NCBI RefSeq assembly: GCF_008932245.1
Contig: NZ_CP034909.1
Span: forward strand, 1,674,001 to 1,738,000
Reading direction: 5' to 3'
Source: Sinorhizobium alkalisoli
GTDB taxonomy: Bacteria; Pseudomonadota; Alphaproteobacteria; Rhizobiales; Rhizobiaceae
DNA length: 64,000 nucleotides
Part shown: piece after piece, positions 17,400 to 26,649 of the stretch
Layout of the letters: every line of letters starts with the position of its first letter
How positions within the stretch are numbered: the first letter of the stretch is position 1
Translations under genes and position numbers: made by a program
Notes under the pieces: model-generated
Databases searched by the model: none
Told to the model about the DNA's origin: nothing
The model's input: only the letters and a program-made list of their open reading frames with translations

Positions 17400-18728
17400 A
17401 TGACAGACTTCCTGGATGTCGGCTTCAACCTGCAGGCGCTTGGGATTGGTTGGGGCACGACGGTGATGTTCGTGCTGATGGTGGGCTTGCTGTTGACCGG
17501 CATGCCGCTGGCCTTTGTGACGCTGCTCGTCGCGCTCATTTTCGCCCTCGGCTGGTTCGGCCCGATGTCGATCCCGCTGATCACCAGCCGCGTATACTCC
17601 TTCGTCATGAACTTCGTGTTCGTCTCCGTGCCGATGTTCGTGCTGATGGCGGCGATCCTCGATCGCTCCGGTATCGCGCGCGATCTGTTCGACGCAATGA
17701 AGCTTTTCGCCGGCCGCATCCGTGGCGGTGTCGCCGTACAGACGATTTTCGTCTCGGTCATTCTCGCCGCCATGAGCGGCATCATCGGCGGGGAGATCGT
17801 TCTGCTCGGCCTCATCGCCCTACCGCAGATGCTGCGCCTCGGCTATGACCGAAGCCTGGCGATCGGCGTCGTCTGTGCCGGTGGGGCGCTCGGAACGATG
17901 ATCCCGCCGTCGATCGTCCTGATTATCTACGGCCTGACCGCCAATGTCTCGATCGGAGAGCTGTTCACGGCTGCGTTCATCCCCGGCTTCATGCTGGCCA
18001 TGTTCTATGTCGTCTACATCCTGGCCCGCGCCTATTTCACGCCTCATGTGGCGCCGCCAGCGGACGCTGCGCCGATCCCAACTGCCGAAAAGATCCGACT
18101 CCTCAAGGGATTGGCCTTGCCGATCCTCGTGGTTTTCATCGTGCTCGGTTCGATCTATGGGGGCATCGCCTCGGTAACCGAAGCCTCCGCCATCGGTGTC
18201 GGCGGCGTGGTGCTGTCGACAATCCTGCGCGGTGAGTTCTCCTACGCCCTGCTGCGCGACGCGGCGATGCAGACACTGGCGACCGTCGGCATGATCGTCT
18301 GGATCGGCATTGGTGCGACAGCGATCGTCGGTGTCTACAACCTGATGGGTGGCGTCAACTTCGTGTCCGGTCTCATCACAGGCATTTCCGACAATCCGAC
18401 GGTCATCATTCTTTTCATGATGCTCATTCTCTTCGTCCTGGGCGCCTTCCTCGACTGGGTCGGCATCGCTCTGCTCACGATGCCGATCTTCGTGCCGATC
18501 ATCAAATCTCTCGGCATGGATCCGGTCTGGTTCGGCGTGCTCTTCTGCATGAACATGCAGGTTTCTTTCCTTTCCCCGCCATTCGGCCCCGCCGCGTTTT
18601 ACCTCAAGTCGGTTGCCCCGCCCGGCATCACGCTCGGCGTCATTTTCAAATCGCTGCTGCCGTTCATCATGCTTCAGATTCTTGCGATTGCGGTGCTCAT
18701 AGCTTTTCCAGGGATAACGGGACGATAA
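17400..18728 (+). CDS. TRAP transporter large membrane subunit (DctM family)
   Basis: The product has 442 residues and about 12 hydrophobic segments, the usual size and topology of DctM, the ion-coupled translocation subunit. Family segments are visible: VPMFVLMAAILDRSGIARDLFD, SGIIGGEIVLLGLIALPQM, GGALGTMIPPSIVLIIYG and GAFLDWVGIALLTMPIFVP. It lies 3 bases after dctQ and ends the transporter unit. Together with DctP it should import a sugar acid using the sodium or proton gradient. Confidence 0.92.
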   Translation: MTDFLDVGFNLQALGIGWGTTVMFVLMVGLLLTGMPLAFVTLLVALIFALGWFGPMSIPLITSRVYSFVMNFVFVSVPMFVLMAAILDRSGIARDLFDAMKLFAGRIRGGVAVQTIFVSVILAAMSGIIGGEIVLLGLIALPQMLRLGYDRSLAIGVVCAGGALGTMIPPSIVLIIYGLTANVSIGELFTAAFIPGFMLAMFYVVYILARAYFTPHVAPPADAAPIPTAEKIRLLKGLALPILVVFIVLGSIYGGIASVTEASAIGVGGVVLSTILRGEFSYALLRDAAMQTLATVGMIVWIGIGATAIVGVYNLMGGVNFVSGLITGISDNPTVIILFMMLILFVLGAFLDWVGIALLTMPIFVPIIKSLGMDPVWFGVLFCMNMQVSFLSPPFGPAAFYLKSVAPPGITLGVIFKSLLPFIMLQILAIAVLIAFPGITGR

Positions 18729-18781
18729 GCCCTACAGCGTCGATTACCATGTGCTGGTCTTGGCTCCTCTCGGTCCATCCA

Positions 18782-19390
18782 CTACCACATCGTCTTCGCC
18801 GCACGGACGGCCCATTCGCGATCATAGCTATCCTTGTCGAAATCGGCTTTTGCCGCCTTCAGAAGGGCGCCGGGCGTCGGTAGCGACTTCGGATCGGCGA
18901 AGCGTTCAGGATTCCACAGCTGCGAGCGCAGCAGCGCCCGGGCGCATTGGAAATAGACCTCGCCGATCGTCACCACGACGACGCTGCGCGGGTGCTTGCC
19001 GTCGACTTCGAAAGATTTCGTCAGGTCGGGGTCGACACTCACGACAGCCGTGCCGTTGATCCGCATGGTCGTGTTCGAACCCGGAACGAGAAACAGCAGC
19101 GCCACCCGCGGATCGCGGACGATATTTTCAAGGGAATCGACGCGGTTATTGCCGCGCCAGTCGGGGATCAGCACGGTCCGGTCGTCTGCGACACGGACGA
19201 CGGATCGATCGTCACCGCGCGGCGAGCAGTCGAGCCCTTCCGGCCCAACGGTCGCCAATGCGGCGAAAGGCGACGCCTCGATCATCTGACGGTATTCGGC
19301 GGTGAGTGCCGACGTCACCTTGACGATCGATGCCTCGCTTGATTCGCCATAGAGCGCCCTCAACTCCTCGACTGTCCCGACAATCGTCAT
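18782..19390 (-). CDS. Pyridoxamine-phosphate-oxidase-like FMN flavoprotein
   Basis: The product has 202 residues with a split-barrel FMN-binding fold: FAALATVGPEGLDCSPRGD, VLIPDWRGNNRVDSLENI, DPRVALLFLVPG and NTTMRINGTA. This is the PPOX class family similar to MSMEG_1061-type proteins rather than PdxH, since the pyridoxamine phosphate-binding residues at the C-terminus are absent. It ends FDKDSYDREWAVRAAKTMW. GGAGGGAGAC precedes the ATG. It stands alone between dctM (convergent) and the alpha/beta hydrolase gene. The electron donor and substrate are unknown. Confidence 0.8.
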   Translation of the reverse strand: MTIVGTVEELRALYGESSEASIVKVTSALTAEYRQMIEASPFAALATVGPEGLDCSPRGDDRSVVRVADDRTVLIPDWRGNNRVDSLENIVRDPRVALLFLVPGSNTTMRINGTAVVSVDPDLTKSFEVDGKHPRSVVVVTIGEVYFQCARALLRSQLWNPERFADPKSLPTPGALLKAAKADFDKDSYDREWAVRAAKTMW

Positions 19391-19472
19391 GTCTCCCTCC
19401 GCGGTTCGTCCGTGCCGATTGAGCCCGGCATTCGCGTGACGTTACGCGGCATAGCATGACGAAGCGATGACG

Positions 19473-20390
19473 TCAGGCGATCAGACCGAAGCGCACTTGG
19501 TTTTCATCATAGTCGAGAAATGCCGTCACCCTTTCGATCACCGGCTGCGCCGACACAATGCGGCGGTGGCCGAGTCCGTTGGCCCAATGCAGGTCGATAT
19601 TCGGGCCGGCATCGCCATAACGGCGAGCGTGATAGGCGGGCACCTCCTTGTCGTCCTCCGCGTGAATGACCAGCGTCGGTATACCTAGCGCGCCGAGGAT
19701 CCTGGCACCATCGAACCCGTCGATGCGGCGCCCGGAGAACCGCTCGATCATGCCTTCGAAGACCGCCTGTGCGGCCGGTGCAAGGCCGAGCATCCGGCCG
19801 AAGCCTTGGACGAGCCAATTCATTTCGCTCGGCGCGCCGATCAGCACCAGCTTCGCAGGGACACGTGGCGGCACGTCGCAGACCACCGCTCCCGCCGCGC
19901 AGGCAAGCGTGGCCCCACCGAAGGAATGGCCAATGGCAGCGTCGAAGCCATCGAAATGACGCCAGGCCGCATCGACCGCCCTCACCGCCTGGACCACAGT
20001 CAACGAGCGGCCGGGCGAGGCGCCGTGTCCCGGCCAATCAAGGGCTACCACTTCCGAACCGGCGGCAAGCAGACCCTCGGTCATCCTGGCGAGATAGTCG
20101 CTGCGCGATCCCCATCCATGCACGAGCAGCACGCGAGGCCCTCGTCCGCCCTCCGGACGCTCGAAATGTCGCGCGACGACCCAGCCACCCGCGATCGACA
20201 GAGTGACGCTCCGCGACCGAGCCATGACCGGCGACGCGACCCTCAAAAGCGCCTTCTCCTTGCCGTTTCTGGGCTTGCGGCCCGGTGTGCGGCAGAATAT
20301 CCGGAAAGCGATTTGACCCGCTTTTTCCGGTGAGACCGCGGCAACGGTCTTCAGCCAGAGGCGGATGACCTTCGTCGCAAAGGATGCCAT
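19473..20390 (-). CDS. Alpha/beta hydrolase
   Basis: The product is 305 residues from ATG 20390 (GAGGG eight bases upstream); the reading frame is open much further upstream but that is antisense to the MarR gene. Strand/turn features of the fold are clear: VLLVHGWGSRSDY (oxyanion region), the nucleophile elbow GHSFGG, the acid in VIHAEDDKEVP, and the catalytic His in GLGHRRIV. The N-terminal 60 residues are basic and helical. It is divergent from the MarR regulator, with palindromic sites between the two starts, so it is the likely target of that regulator. Substrate is unknown. Confidence 0.85.
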   Translation of the reverse strand: MASFATKVIRLWLKTVAAVSPEKAGQIAFRIFCRTPGRKPRNGKEKALLRVASPVMARSRSVTLSIAGGWVVARHFERPEGGRGPRVLLVHGWGSRSDYLARMTEGLLAAGSEVVALDWPGHGASPGRSLTVVQAVRAVDAAWRHFDGFDAAIGHSFGGATLACAAGAVVCDVPPRVPAKLVLIGAPSEMNWLVQGFGRMLGLAPAAQAVFEGMIERFSGRRIDGFDGARILGALGIPTLVIHAEDDKEVPAYHARRYGDAGPNIDLHWANGLGHRRIVSAQPVIERVTAFLDYDENQVRFGLIA

Positions 20391-20407
20391 AGTGAAGCCC
20401 TCAAAAC

Positions 20408-20433
20408 GTTCAATATTGAACATAATTGTACAA
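20408..20433. promoter_or_regulatory. Palindromic operator between the alpha/beta hydrolase and MarR genes
   Basis: GTTCAATATTGAAC (20408-20421) is a perfect 14-base palindrome, and TTGTACAA (20426-20433) is a second 8-base palindrome. Both lie in the 45-base gap between the two divergent start codons, the usual place for a MarR autoregulatory site. Confidence 0.6.
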
Positions 20434-20435
20434 CG

Positions 20436-20930
20436 ATGAACAAAAAGCAAGCGACTGCCGAACACCCTCACTTTCCCTGGGATCACCCGCGCTTTCGCAG
20501 CTGGATCGCCGTGGCGCGGGCGTGCCAATTGATGCAGCAGACGCTGACGCGCCGCCTGTCCCATCTCGATATCAAGCCGCCGCATCTCGACATCCTGGTG
20601 AACCTCTATCGCTTCGACGGCATCAGCCAGCAAGAACTCGCCCGCAAGCTGCTGGTCGGCCGCTCCAACATGAGCATGCTGCTTCCGCAACTGGAGAAAC
20701 GGGGCCTCATCGAACGACGCGGCGATGCCAGGGACAAGCGCGTGTTGCGGCTGTCCATTACGCCAGTGGGACGGGTACTGACGGAAGAGGCGATGGAGAT
20801 CCAGACGGCGCTGATCGACGATTCGCACCGGGGGGCCCCGATCGAGGACTGCATCAGGATCGCAGAATCGATGGAACGAATGATTGCCATCCTGCTTGAG
20901 GAGAACGGCATCGATGATAGGAACCGATAG
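20436..20930 (+). CDS. MarR-family transcription regulator
   Basis: The product has 164 residues. The winged-helix domain spans about residues 45-115 (LDILVNLYRFDGISQQELARK, SNMSMLLPQLEKRGLIERR) and the wing ends with DARDKRVLRLSITPVG, the MarR signature DxRxxxxxLT. Flanking helices provide the dimer interface. No Shine-Dalgarno sequence is visible before ATG 20436, so the mRNA may be leaderless or short-leadered. It probably represses itself and the divergent alpha/beta hydrolase gene in response to an unknown small molecule. Confidence 0.88.
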   Translation: MNKKQATAEHPHFPWDHPRFRSWIAVARACQLMQQTLTRRLSHLDIKPPHLDILVNLYRFDGISQQELARKLLVGRSNMSMLLPQLEKRGLIERRGDARDKRVLRLSITPVGRVLTEEAMEIQTALIDDSHRGAPIEDCIRIAESMERMIAILLEENGIDDRNR

Positions 20931-20940
20931 GAGGGCCTGA

Positions 20941-21315
20941 TCAGCGCGGCTTTTCGGACCGGTCGCGCGACATGCCCTTGTCCGCAAGCTCCTGCTCGTA
21001 AGCTTGGAACAGGACGTCGCCCTTCTCGCCCAACTCACGCAGGTAGGACCAGGTGTAAATGCCGGTGTCGTGGAAATCGTCGAAGCCGATCCGCACCGCA
21101 TAGTTTCCCGTCGGCTGGACCGAAAGGATCTGCACATTGCGCTTGCCGGGCACAGTCACGCGCTGGCCGGGCCCATGCCCCTGCACTTCGGCCGAGGGCG
21201 AAAGCACGCGCAGCAGTTCGGCCGAAAGATCGAAGGAGGCACCATCGTCGAAGGTCACCACCAACCGATGGCGATCCTTCGATATGCGCAATTCGGTCGG
21301 CCAGTGGTCGCTCAT
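20941..21315 (-). CDS. DUF971 (GBBH-like N-terminal domain) protein
   Basis: The product has 124 residues from ATG 21315 (GGGGAG at 8 bases); ATG 21321 is an alternative two codons earlier. Features typical of DUF971 are WPTELRISKDRHRLVVTFDDG, FDLSAELLRVLSPSAEVQG and IGFDDFHDTGIYTWSYLRELG. The same domain forms the N-terminus of gamma-butyrobetaine hydroxylase and occurs in some iron-sulfur or molybdenum enzyme accessory proteins. It is convergent with the MarR gene and lies upstream of moaA on the opposite strand. A link to molybdopterin or FeS biology is possible but only suggested by position. Confidence 0.85.
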   Translation of the reverse strand: MSDHWPTELRISKDRHRLVVTFDDGASFDLSAELLRVLSPSAEVQGHGPGQRVTVPGKRNVQILSVQPTGNYAVRIGFDDFHDTGIYTWSYLRELGEKGDVLFQAYEQELADKGMSRDRSEKPR

Positions 21316-21354
21316 CGCCATTACTCCCCGCTCGTCCTCTGCTAGAAAAGCTCT

Positions 21355-21402
21355 CTGGCGCCGCAGGCGCGCAAAGATCGCCGTGGCGCTGTGCAGTAGT
21401 AA
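21355..21402 (+). repeat. RIME-type fragment, degenerate
   Basis: GCGCCGCAGGCGCGCAAAGATCG followed by GGCGCTGTGCAGTAG resembles the left palindrome fused to the end of the right one, with most of the element deleted. It lies between DUF971 and moaA; the remainder of the gap to 21527 must carry the moaA promoter but I see no clear riboswitch fold. Confidence 0.4.
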
Positions 21403-21527
21403 AGCAGAATTGAACGGGCGGAAATCTCTCGGGGATTGCTTTCCGTGAGTTTGAAACAATTTGACGCAGCAGCCGCCTTGACGCGCACCCTATTGCTCAC
21501 GACATTGAGGGTTCCGGGAGAAATGGA

Positions 21528-22577
21528 TTGAACACGGCCAGAATAGACAGCGAAAGCGCGCAACCGATCGATGACGTGACCGCCCCGATGGTCGACCCTT
21601 TCGGCCGTGCGATCACCTATCTGCGGGTGTCCGTCACCGACCGCTGCGACTTCCGCTGCACATACTGTATGGCGGAACATATGACGTTCCTGCCGAAAAA
21701 GGACCTCTTGACGCTCGAGGAACTTCACCGGCTCTGTTCCGCCTTCATCGCCAAGGGCGTGCGCAAGCTGCGGCTGACCGGCGGCGAACCGCTGGTACGC
21801 AAGAACATCATGTTCCTCGTTCGGGAACTCGGTAAAGAGATCGAGGCCGGCCGGCTCGACGAATTGACGCTGACCACGAACGGCTCGCAACTCTCGAGAT
21901 ATGCAGCCGAACTCGCCGATTGCGGCGTCCGCCGCATCAATGTCTCGCTCGACACCCGCGATGCCGACAAATTCCGGCAGATCACCCGTTGGGGAGAGCT
22001 GGCGAAAGTGATGGAAGGCATCGATGCCGCCCAGACCGCAGGCCTCAAGGTCAAGGTCAATGCGGTGGCACTCAAGGGCTTCAACGACGCCGAGATCCCG
22101 GACCTGATGCGCTGGGCGCACGGGCGCGGCATGGACCTGACGCTGATCGAGACCATGCCGATGGGCGAGATCGACGAGGACCGCACCGATCACTACCTGC
22201 CGCTTTCCGAAATGCGCGAGCGTCTCGAGACGCAATTCACGTTACGGGATGTGCCCTACCGTACCGGCGGTCCCGCCCGTTACGTCGAGGTGGAGGAGAC
22301 CGGCGGCCGGCTCGGCCTGATCACGCCCCTCACCCACAATTTCTGCGAAAGCTGCAACCGCGTCCGTCTCACCTGCACCGGCACGCTCTATATGTGCCTC
22401 GGCCAGAACGACGCCGCGGACCTGCGCGCCGCGCTGCGCGCCACCAATGACGACGCCTACCTGTCGAAAGTCATCGACGAGGCGATCGGCCGCAAACCCA
22501 AGGGCCACGATTTCATCATCGACCGCGAACACAACCGCCCCGCCGTGGCGCGGCATATGAGTGTGACTGGCGGGTGA
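21528..22577 (+). CDS. moaA: GTP 3',8-cyclase (molybdenum cofactor biosynthesis protein A)
   Basis: The product has 349 residues and carries out the first step of molybdopterin synthesis (GTP to 3',8-cyclo-GTP), a radical SAM reaction. The N-terminal CxxxCxxC cluster is C40-C44-C47 in RCDFRCTYC. The C-terminal substrate-binding cluster is [18 protein letters not shown], and the protein ends in the conserved Gly-Gly, which is needed for the reaction. The start is a TTG at 21528 after GGGAG, since the ATG at 21523 is out of frame and immediately followed by a stop. mobA and mobB lie 4 kb downstream, and the molybdoenzyme FdoG is in the same window. Confidence 0.97.
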   Translation: MNTARIDSESAQPIDDVTAPMVDPFGRAITYLRVSVTDRCDFRCTYCMAEHMTFLPKKDLLTLEELHRLCSAFIAKGVRKLRLTGGEPLVRKNIMFLVRELGKEIEAGRLDELTLTTNGSQLSRYAAELADCGVRRINVSLDTRDADKFRQITRWGELAKVMEGIDAAQTAGLKVKVNAVALKGFNDAEIPDLMRWAHGRGMDLTLIETMPMGEIDEDRTDHYLPLSEMRERLETQFTLRDVPYRTGGPARYVEVEETGGRLGLITPLTHNFCESCNRVRLTCTGTLYMCLGQNDAADLRAALRATNDDAYLSKVIDEAIGRKPKGHDFIIDREHNRPAVARHMSVTGG

Positions 22578-22608
22578 CGTTTGGTTGGCCCTCATCCGGC
22601 TGCCGCCA

Positions 22609-22744
22609 CCTTCTCCCCGCAGGCGGGGAGAAGGGCCTCGCGGGGTCGCCTTCCCCTCCAACCACAGGTGGTGCCGACGCGGAGGAAAGCGTCCCCTCGC
22701 CCCGATTCCGGGGAGAGGGTTAGTCCTCGGGTTAAACCCGAGGA
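22609..22744. repeat. Cluster of three palindromes between moaA and the chemoreceptor gene
   Basis: CCTTCTCCCC-gcaggc-GGGGAGAAGG (22609-22634) is a dispersed hairpin that I recall in many rhizobial intergenic regions. CCCTC-CCCCG-attc-CGGGG-GAGGG (about 22693-22719) has one mismatch. TCCTCGGGTT-a-AACCCGAGGA (22724-22744) is a 21-base palindrome. moaA and the chemoreceptor gene converge here, so the cluster may stop transcription from both sides. Confidence 0.55.
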
Positions 22745-22765
22745 AAGGGGCCAATTTTCCGGAGT

Positions 22766-25321
22766 TTACGCAGCGTAAGTCGCCGCCCCATAACGCCCTT
22801 GGCCATAGCTTGACGCTACGCCGTTCGTGCCGGTCTTGAAGCGCTCAATTTTCTCGTTGAGCATTTCCACCTGGCGGCGCAGGCCGTGGATCTCGGCCGT
22901 GTTCTCCTCGACCATTGCGGCATTCTGTTGCGTGATCAATTCAACTTCGTGCACCGCGGTATTGACCTCGTTCAGGCCGCGATACTGGTCGGCGGCGGCG
23001 GCCTCGATATTGCTGACGAGGCTGTGGATCGTCGCAATGTGATCGTTGATGACCGACAGTGCATTGCCGGTTTCCTGCACCAGCTCGACGCCGCTGCGCA
23101 CCTGAACGGAACTCGCGGAAATAAGCTCCTTGATCTCGCGTGCGGCACTCGCACAACGCTGGGCCAGTTCCCGCACCTCCTGCGCCACGACGGCGAAGCC
23201 GCGGCCCGCCTCGCCTGCGCGCGCCGCCTCGACGCCCGCATTCAACGCCAGCAGGTTGGTCTGGAAGGCGATTTCGTCGATTACACCGATGATCGTTCCG
23301 ATCTTTTCCGAGGAACGATTGATCGCCGCCATGGCGTCAATCGCCTTGGCGACGACTTCGCCGGAATGCTGTGCATAGGAATTCGTCTCATCGACGGAAA
23401 CGGTCGTCTGCCGAGCGCTCTCGGCCGTGGCGCGAACGATCTCCGTCAGCTGGCTTAGCGCCCGCGAGCTTTCCTCGAGGGCTGCCGCCTGTTGTTCGGT
23501 GCGGCGGGCAAGATCGTCGGCCGAAGCCGAGAGGTTGCCGGTGCCGCCGGTGATCTCTTCCGTCACGAGGCGGACATCCATCAGGGTCGCGCGCAGGGCT
23601 TCGACCGCATTGTTGTAGGTGCGCGCCATGATCACGTAGTCTTCCGGCAGATCCTCCGCCATGCCTTCCTCGAGATTGCCGGCGGCAAGCTGCGACAGCA
23701 CGTCGGAAAGCGCATTCAGGGCCTGCATCTGTTCCGCCTCGACGCGCGCGCGCTCCTCTGAGCGGCGAGCCTGTTCCTGGGCGGACAGCGTCCGTGCCGC
23801 CTCGGCCTCGCGCCCGAGGCGGACATTTTCCAGCGCATTGTCGCGGAAGACGGCGACGGAGCGGACCATGTCGCCGATCTCGTCGCCGCGGTTGCGCCCT
23901 TCGATCGCCACTTCGAGATCGCCATTGGCAAGCCGCGTCATCGTCTCGGTGACGCGCTTCAAGGGACCGCGCAGCGTCTCCACAAGCATCAGCCCGCCAA
24001 TGATCGCCAGCAGCGTCCCGGCGACCATCGCCACGATCGAGACGGTTGCCGAGCGCTGGCTGTCCTGCTTTCCGGCTTCCTGGGCACGGCTGACGAAGCT
24101 TTCCAGCGTGCTGCTTGCATCGGCGACGAGGGCCGCCGCCTCGCTCTTGGTCGCCTGCCAGCGCGCGCCGACATCGATCAGCGCCGCGGTCCCCTTGTCG
24201 ATATTGTCGAGCGACGGGCCGAGCTTTGCCGGCAGCTCACGCAGGGTTGCGTTCTTCGCGCCGAGTTCGGATAGCTTGTCGGCCGTTTCGCGGACTGCCT
24301 TGAGGTCGGCGACGACGAGATCGCGGTTTGCCGGATCCAGCTTTCGATGCAACTCGCTGATGTGAAGACGGGCGCTGTCCAGCCCCTTGAACGTCTCGCC
24401 CATCAGGCCAATCAGCGTCTTCAGCGTCACGATTTCGCCGTCCATGCTGACGAAGCGCTTTGCAGCTGTATCGGAGTTGGCCGCCGCCGCCTTGGCGAAA
24501 TCGGCCTCATATTTCGAGAACTTGCTGAGGATCGGCACGAGCGCGTTCTTCTTCTTGTCGTTCTCCTCAGGCCCCGCCAGGACTGCCTGGACCTGTTCCG
24601 CCAGTGCTTTGAGCTCGCCTATCGGTTTCTTGACCTTCTCGGAGGCGATCCGTTCCGACTCGTCGATCTGCTTCATCAGGTGCGGCAGCAACTTGTTCGC
24701 CTGCTCGATCTTTGCATCCGGATTGACCGCCATAGTAACCGGCAGGCGGAATTTCTTGATCCGCTCGGCCAAGCCCTGATAGGCCGCCGCGTCGAACAGC
24801 AACGCCTTTGCGAAGGCTTCCTTCTCGCCCGATTGCGAGCGCAGGATATCGATCTGCTTGTAGGCGCCGTTGCCGTTCCTGGTCATGTCGGCAAGCGCGG
24901 CTTCCAGCGATTCCGTCACCTTCTCCCGTTCGACTTCGACCGCCCAGAGCTTATCCGTCTGGGCGCGCATCCGGCTGCCGAGGCCGACGACGGAGGCGAT
25001 CTGAGCCTTGTCGGCATCCCGCGTCAGCAAGGCATCAAGCGCCCCAACGCCCGCCTCCTGCTCGTCGATCGCGTGCACGAGCGCGTCGCGCGCCTTGGCA
25101 CTCGGATCATCCGCGAAAGCCTGAAGGGCGCTTCTGAGCGCCTGGAAGTCCGAAAGATTGTTGATCGTTTCGCGGGTGACCGTCATGTGCCCGTTGAGGG
25201 TGCGAGCGGTGAAAAAGCCGACGAGGCCGATCCCGGCAATCAGCGCCACAAGCGGTATGACGAAAAGGAGGACTTTCGTAACAATGCGCAGGCGCTGCAG
25301 AAGGCGATCGATGACAGACAT
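22766..25321 (-). CDS. Methyl-accepting chemotaxis protein
   Basis: The product has 851 residues. TM1 is at residues 16-38 (VLLFVIPLVALIAGIGLVGFF), a large helical periplasmic domain follows to about residue 415, and TM2 is VSIVAMVAGTLLAIIGGLML. A HAMP domain (ETMTRLANGDLEVAIEGRN...GDEIG) and a second HAMP-like unit (LAAGNLEEGM) come next, then the signalling domain with hairpin tip EIAFQTNLLALNAGVEAARAGE. There is no C-terminal CheR-docking pentapeptide; the end is rich in Gly, Tyr and Ala. The ligand is unknown. The long helical sensor region resembles helical-bundle sensors rather than dCache. No che genes lie nearby. Confidence 0.93.
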   Translation of the reverse strand: MSVIDRLLQRLRIVTKVLLFVIPLVALIAGIGLVGFFTARTLNGHMTVTRETINNLSDFQALRSALQAFADDPSAKARDALVHAIDEQEAGVGALDALLTRDADKAQIASVVGLGSRMRAQTDKLWAVEVEREKVTESLEAALADMTRNGNGAYKQIDILRSQSGEKEAFAKALLFDAAAYQGLAERIKKFRLPVTMAVNPDAKIEQANKLLPHLMKQIDESERIASEKVKKPIGELKALAEQVQAVLAGPEENDKKKNALVPILSKFSKYEADFAKAAAANSDTAAKRFVSMDGEIVTLKTLIGLMGETFKGLDSARLHISELHRKLDPANRDLVVADLKAVRETADKLSELGAKNATLRELPAKLGPSLDNIDKGTAALIDVGARWQATKSEAAALVADASSTLESFVSRAQEAGKQDSQRSATVSIVAMVAGTLLAIIGGLMLVETLRGPLKRVTETMTRLANGDLEVAIEGRNRGDEIGDMVRSVAVFRDNALENVRLGREAEAARTLSAQEQARRSEERARVEAEQMQALNALSDVLSQLAAGNLEEGMAEDLPEDYVIMARTYNNAVEALRATLMDVRLVTEEITGGTGNLSASADDLARRTEQQAAALEESSRALSQLTEIVRATAESARQTTVSVDETNSYAQHSGEVVAKAIDAMAAINRSSEKIGTIIGVIDEIAFQTNLLALNAGVEAARAGEAGRGFAVVAQEVRELAQRCASAAREIKELISASSVQVRSGVELVQETGNALSVINDHIATIHSLVSNIEAAAADQYRGLNEVNTAVHEVELITQQNAAMVEENTAEIHGLRRQVEMLNEKIERFKTGTNGVASSYGQGRYGAATYAA

Positions 25322-25729
25322 TGCGGACCCCAGTTCTTATTATGAAGAGACATGTCCGCGCGGCTTGCATTTCGCAGCACCATACATCGCTCGGATGCTT
25401 GGAGCCGCCGGGGCATCGGGCTGCGGCCGGGAACACCTCCAGCTCCGAGGTCGCAGCACGCCATGGTCGGCTTTCCGACCGTCGCCCACCGATCGCATCA
25501 TGCGATGGATTGCGGAATCATCCGGACGATAGGCGGCGAAAATTAAGATTCCCCGAATGTATCAGGACCTGGTGGCGCGAAGGTCCTGGGGCATTTGTGG
25601 GGTGGTCGCGCGGAACATAGGCTTGAGTTTTGGAGAAAATGGCATTCAAAGCTAGGCAGTCGGGCGGCCGCAGCGAATAGATTCGCCCGGTCCTGCCGGG
25701 TATTTGCGCCCTAGCCGAAGGTTTTCGTG
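25322..25729. other. Intergenic region between divergent chemoreceptor and EamA genes
   Basis: About 400 bases with no convincing gene, palindrome or RIME copy. Several short open frames occur but none has a ribosome binding site or family character. It should carry the promoters of both divergent genes. Confidence 0.4.
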
Positions 25730-26638
25730 ATGCACCCCTCAGCCAATCTCCGCGGCATCGTCTTCATGTGCCTGGCCATGGCCGCTTTTTCCTGTAACGA
25801 CGCGCTGATCAAGTCGGTGACCGGCACGATGAATACCGGTCAGATCATGTTCGTGCGCGGTCTGCTGACCACCTTGATGGCGCTGGCGGTTGCGCTCCAC
25901 TTCGGTGCCCTGCGTCCGATCCGCACGATTTTTCGGCCGGTGATCCTGCTGCGTATCGCAATGGAAGCCCTCGCATCGGTGACCTATATTTCGGCGCTCG
26001 CCCTCATACCGCTGGCCAATGCATCGGCGATCATGCAGGCGCTGCCGCTCGCGGTGACGCTCGGCGCGGCCCTCTTCCTCGGTCAGCCGGTCGGTTGGCG
26101 CCGCTGGGCGGCGATCGTGATCGGTTTTGTTGGCGTCTTGATCGTGCTGAGGCCAGGGCCCGAGGGCTTTACACCAGCGGCGCTGACAGTCGTCGCCTGC
26201 GTCTTCGTGACGGCAACGCGCGATCTCTGCACACGGCGGATCGGAACAGAAGTGCCCTCGCTCTTCATCACCGTCACCACCGCCTTCGTCACGACGCTGG
26301 TCGGAGCGGCGCTTATCGTCCCGTTCGGCGGCTGGCAGCCGGTATCGGCGACCTCCTTCACCCATATCGTCGGCGCCAGCGCGCTGTTGATGCTCGGCTA
26401 TCAGACGATCGTCCTCGCCATGCGCGAGGGAGACATTTCGGTGATCGCGCCGTTCCGCTACACCGGGCTTGTCTGGTCGATCACGATCGGCATCGTCTTC
26501 TTTGCCGAGACGCCGGACCGCTGGATGCTGGCGGGCGTTGCCGTTATCATCGGCTCGGGTCTCTATACCTTTTATCGCGAAAGCCTGCGCGGACGCACCG
26601 CCGTCGCGCAGCGCGCTGTCACGAGCCCGCTGGAATAG
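25730..26638 (+). CDS. EamA/DMT-family membrane transporter
   Basis: The product has 302 residues and ten hydrophobic segments in two EamA repeats, starting GIVFMCLAMAAFSCNDALIKS and ending GVAVIIGSGLYTFYRES. Conserved EamA features such as ALIPLANASAIMQALPLAVTLGAALFLGQ and IGFVGVLIVLRPG are present. The family exports or imports small metabolites such as amino acids or nucleotides; nothing identifies the substrate. The GTG three bases upstream of the ATG is an alternative start. mobA begins 11 bases after its stop, so the two may be co-transcribed. Confidence 0.87.
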   Translation: MHPSANLRGIVFMCLAMAAFSCNDALIKSVTGTMNTGQIMFVRGLLTTLMALAVALHFGALRPIRTIFRPVILLRIAMEALASVTYISALALIPLANASAIMQALPLAVTLGAALFLGQPVGWRRWAAIVIGFVGVLIVLRPGPEGFTPAALTVVACVFVTATRDLCTRRIGTEVPSLFITVTTAFVTTLVGAALIVPFGGWQPVSATSFTHIVGASALLMLGYQTIVLAMREGDISVIAPFRYTGLVWSITIGIVFFAETPDRWMLAGVAVIIGSGLYTFYRESLRGRTAVAQRAVTSPLE

Positions 26639-26649
26639 GAATCGCTTCG

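Noticed and set aside
20391..21137. Very long minus-strand frame joining the alpha/beta hydrolase to sequence opposite MarR and DUF971.
   Set aside because: It is merely open; the hydrolase has a normal start at 20390 and the opposite strand holds a clear MarR gene.
21403..21527. Molybdenum cofactor riboswitch upstream of moaA.
   Set aside because: I could not see the needed long paired elements; a covariance-model search would decide it.
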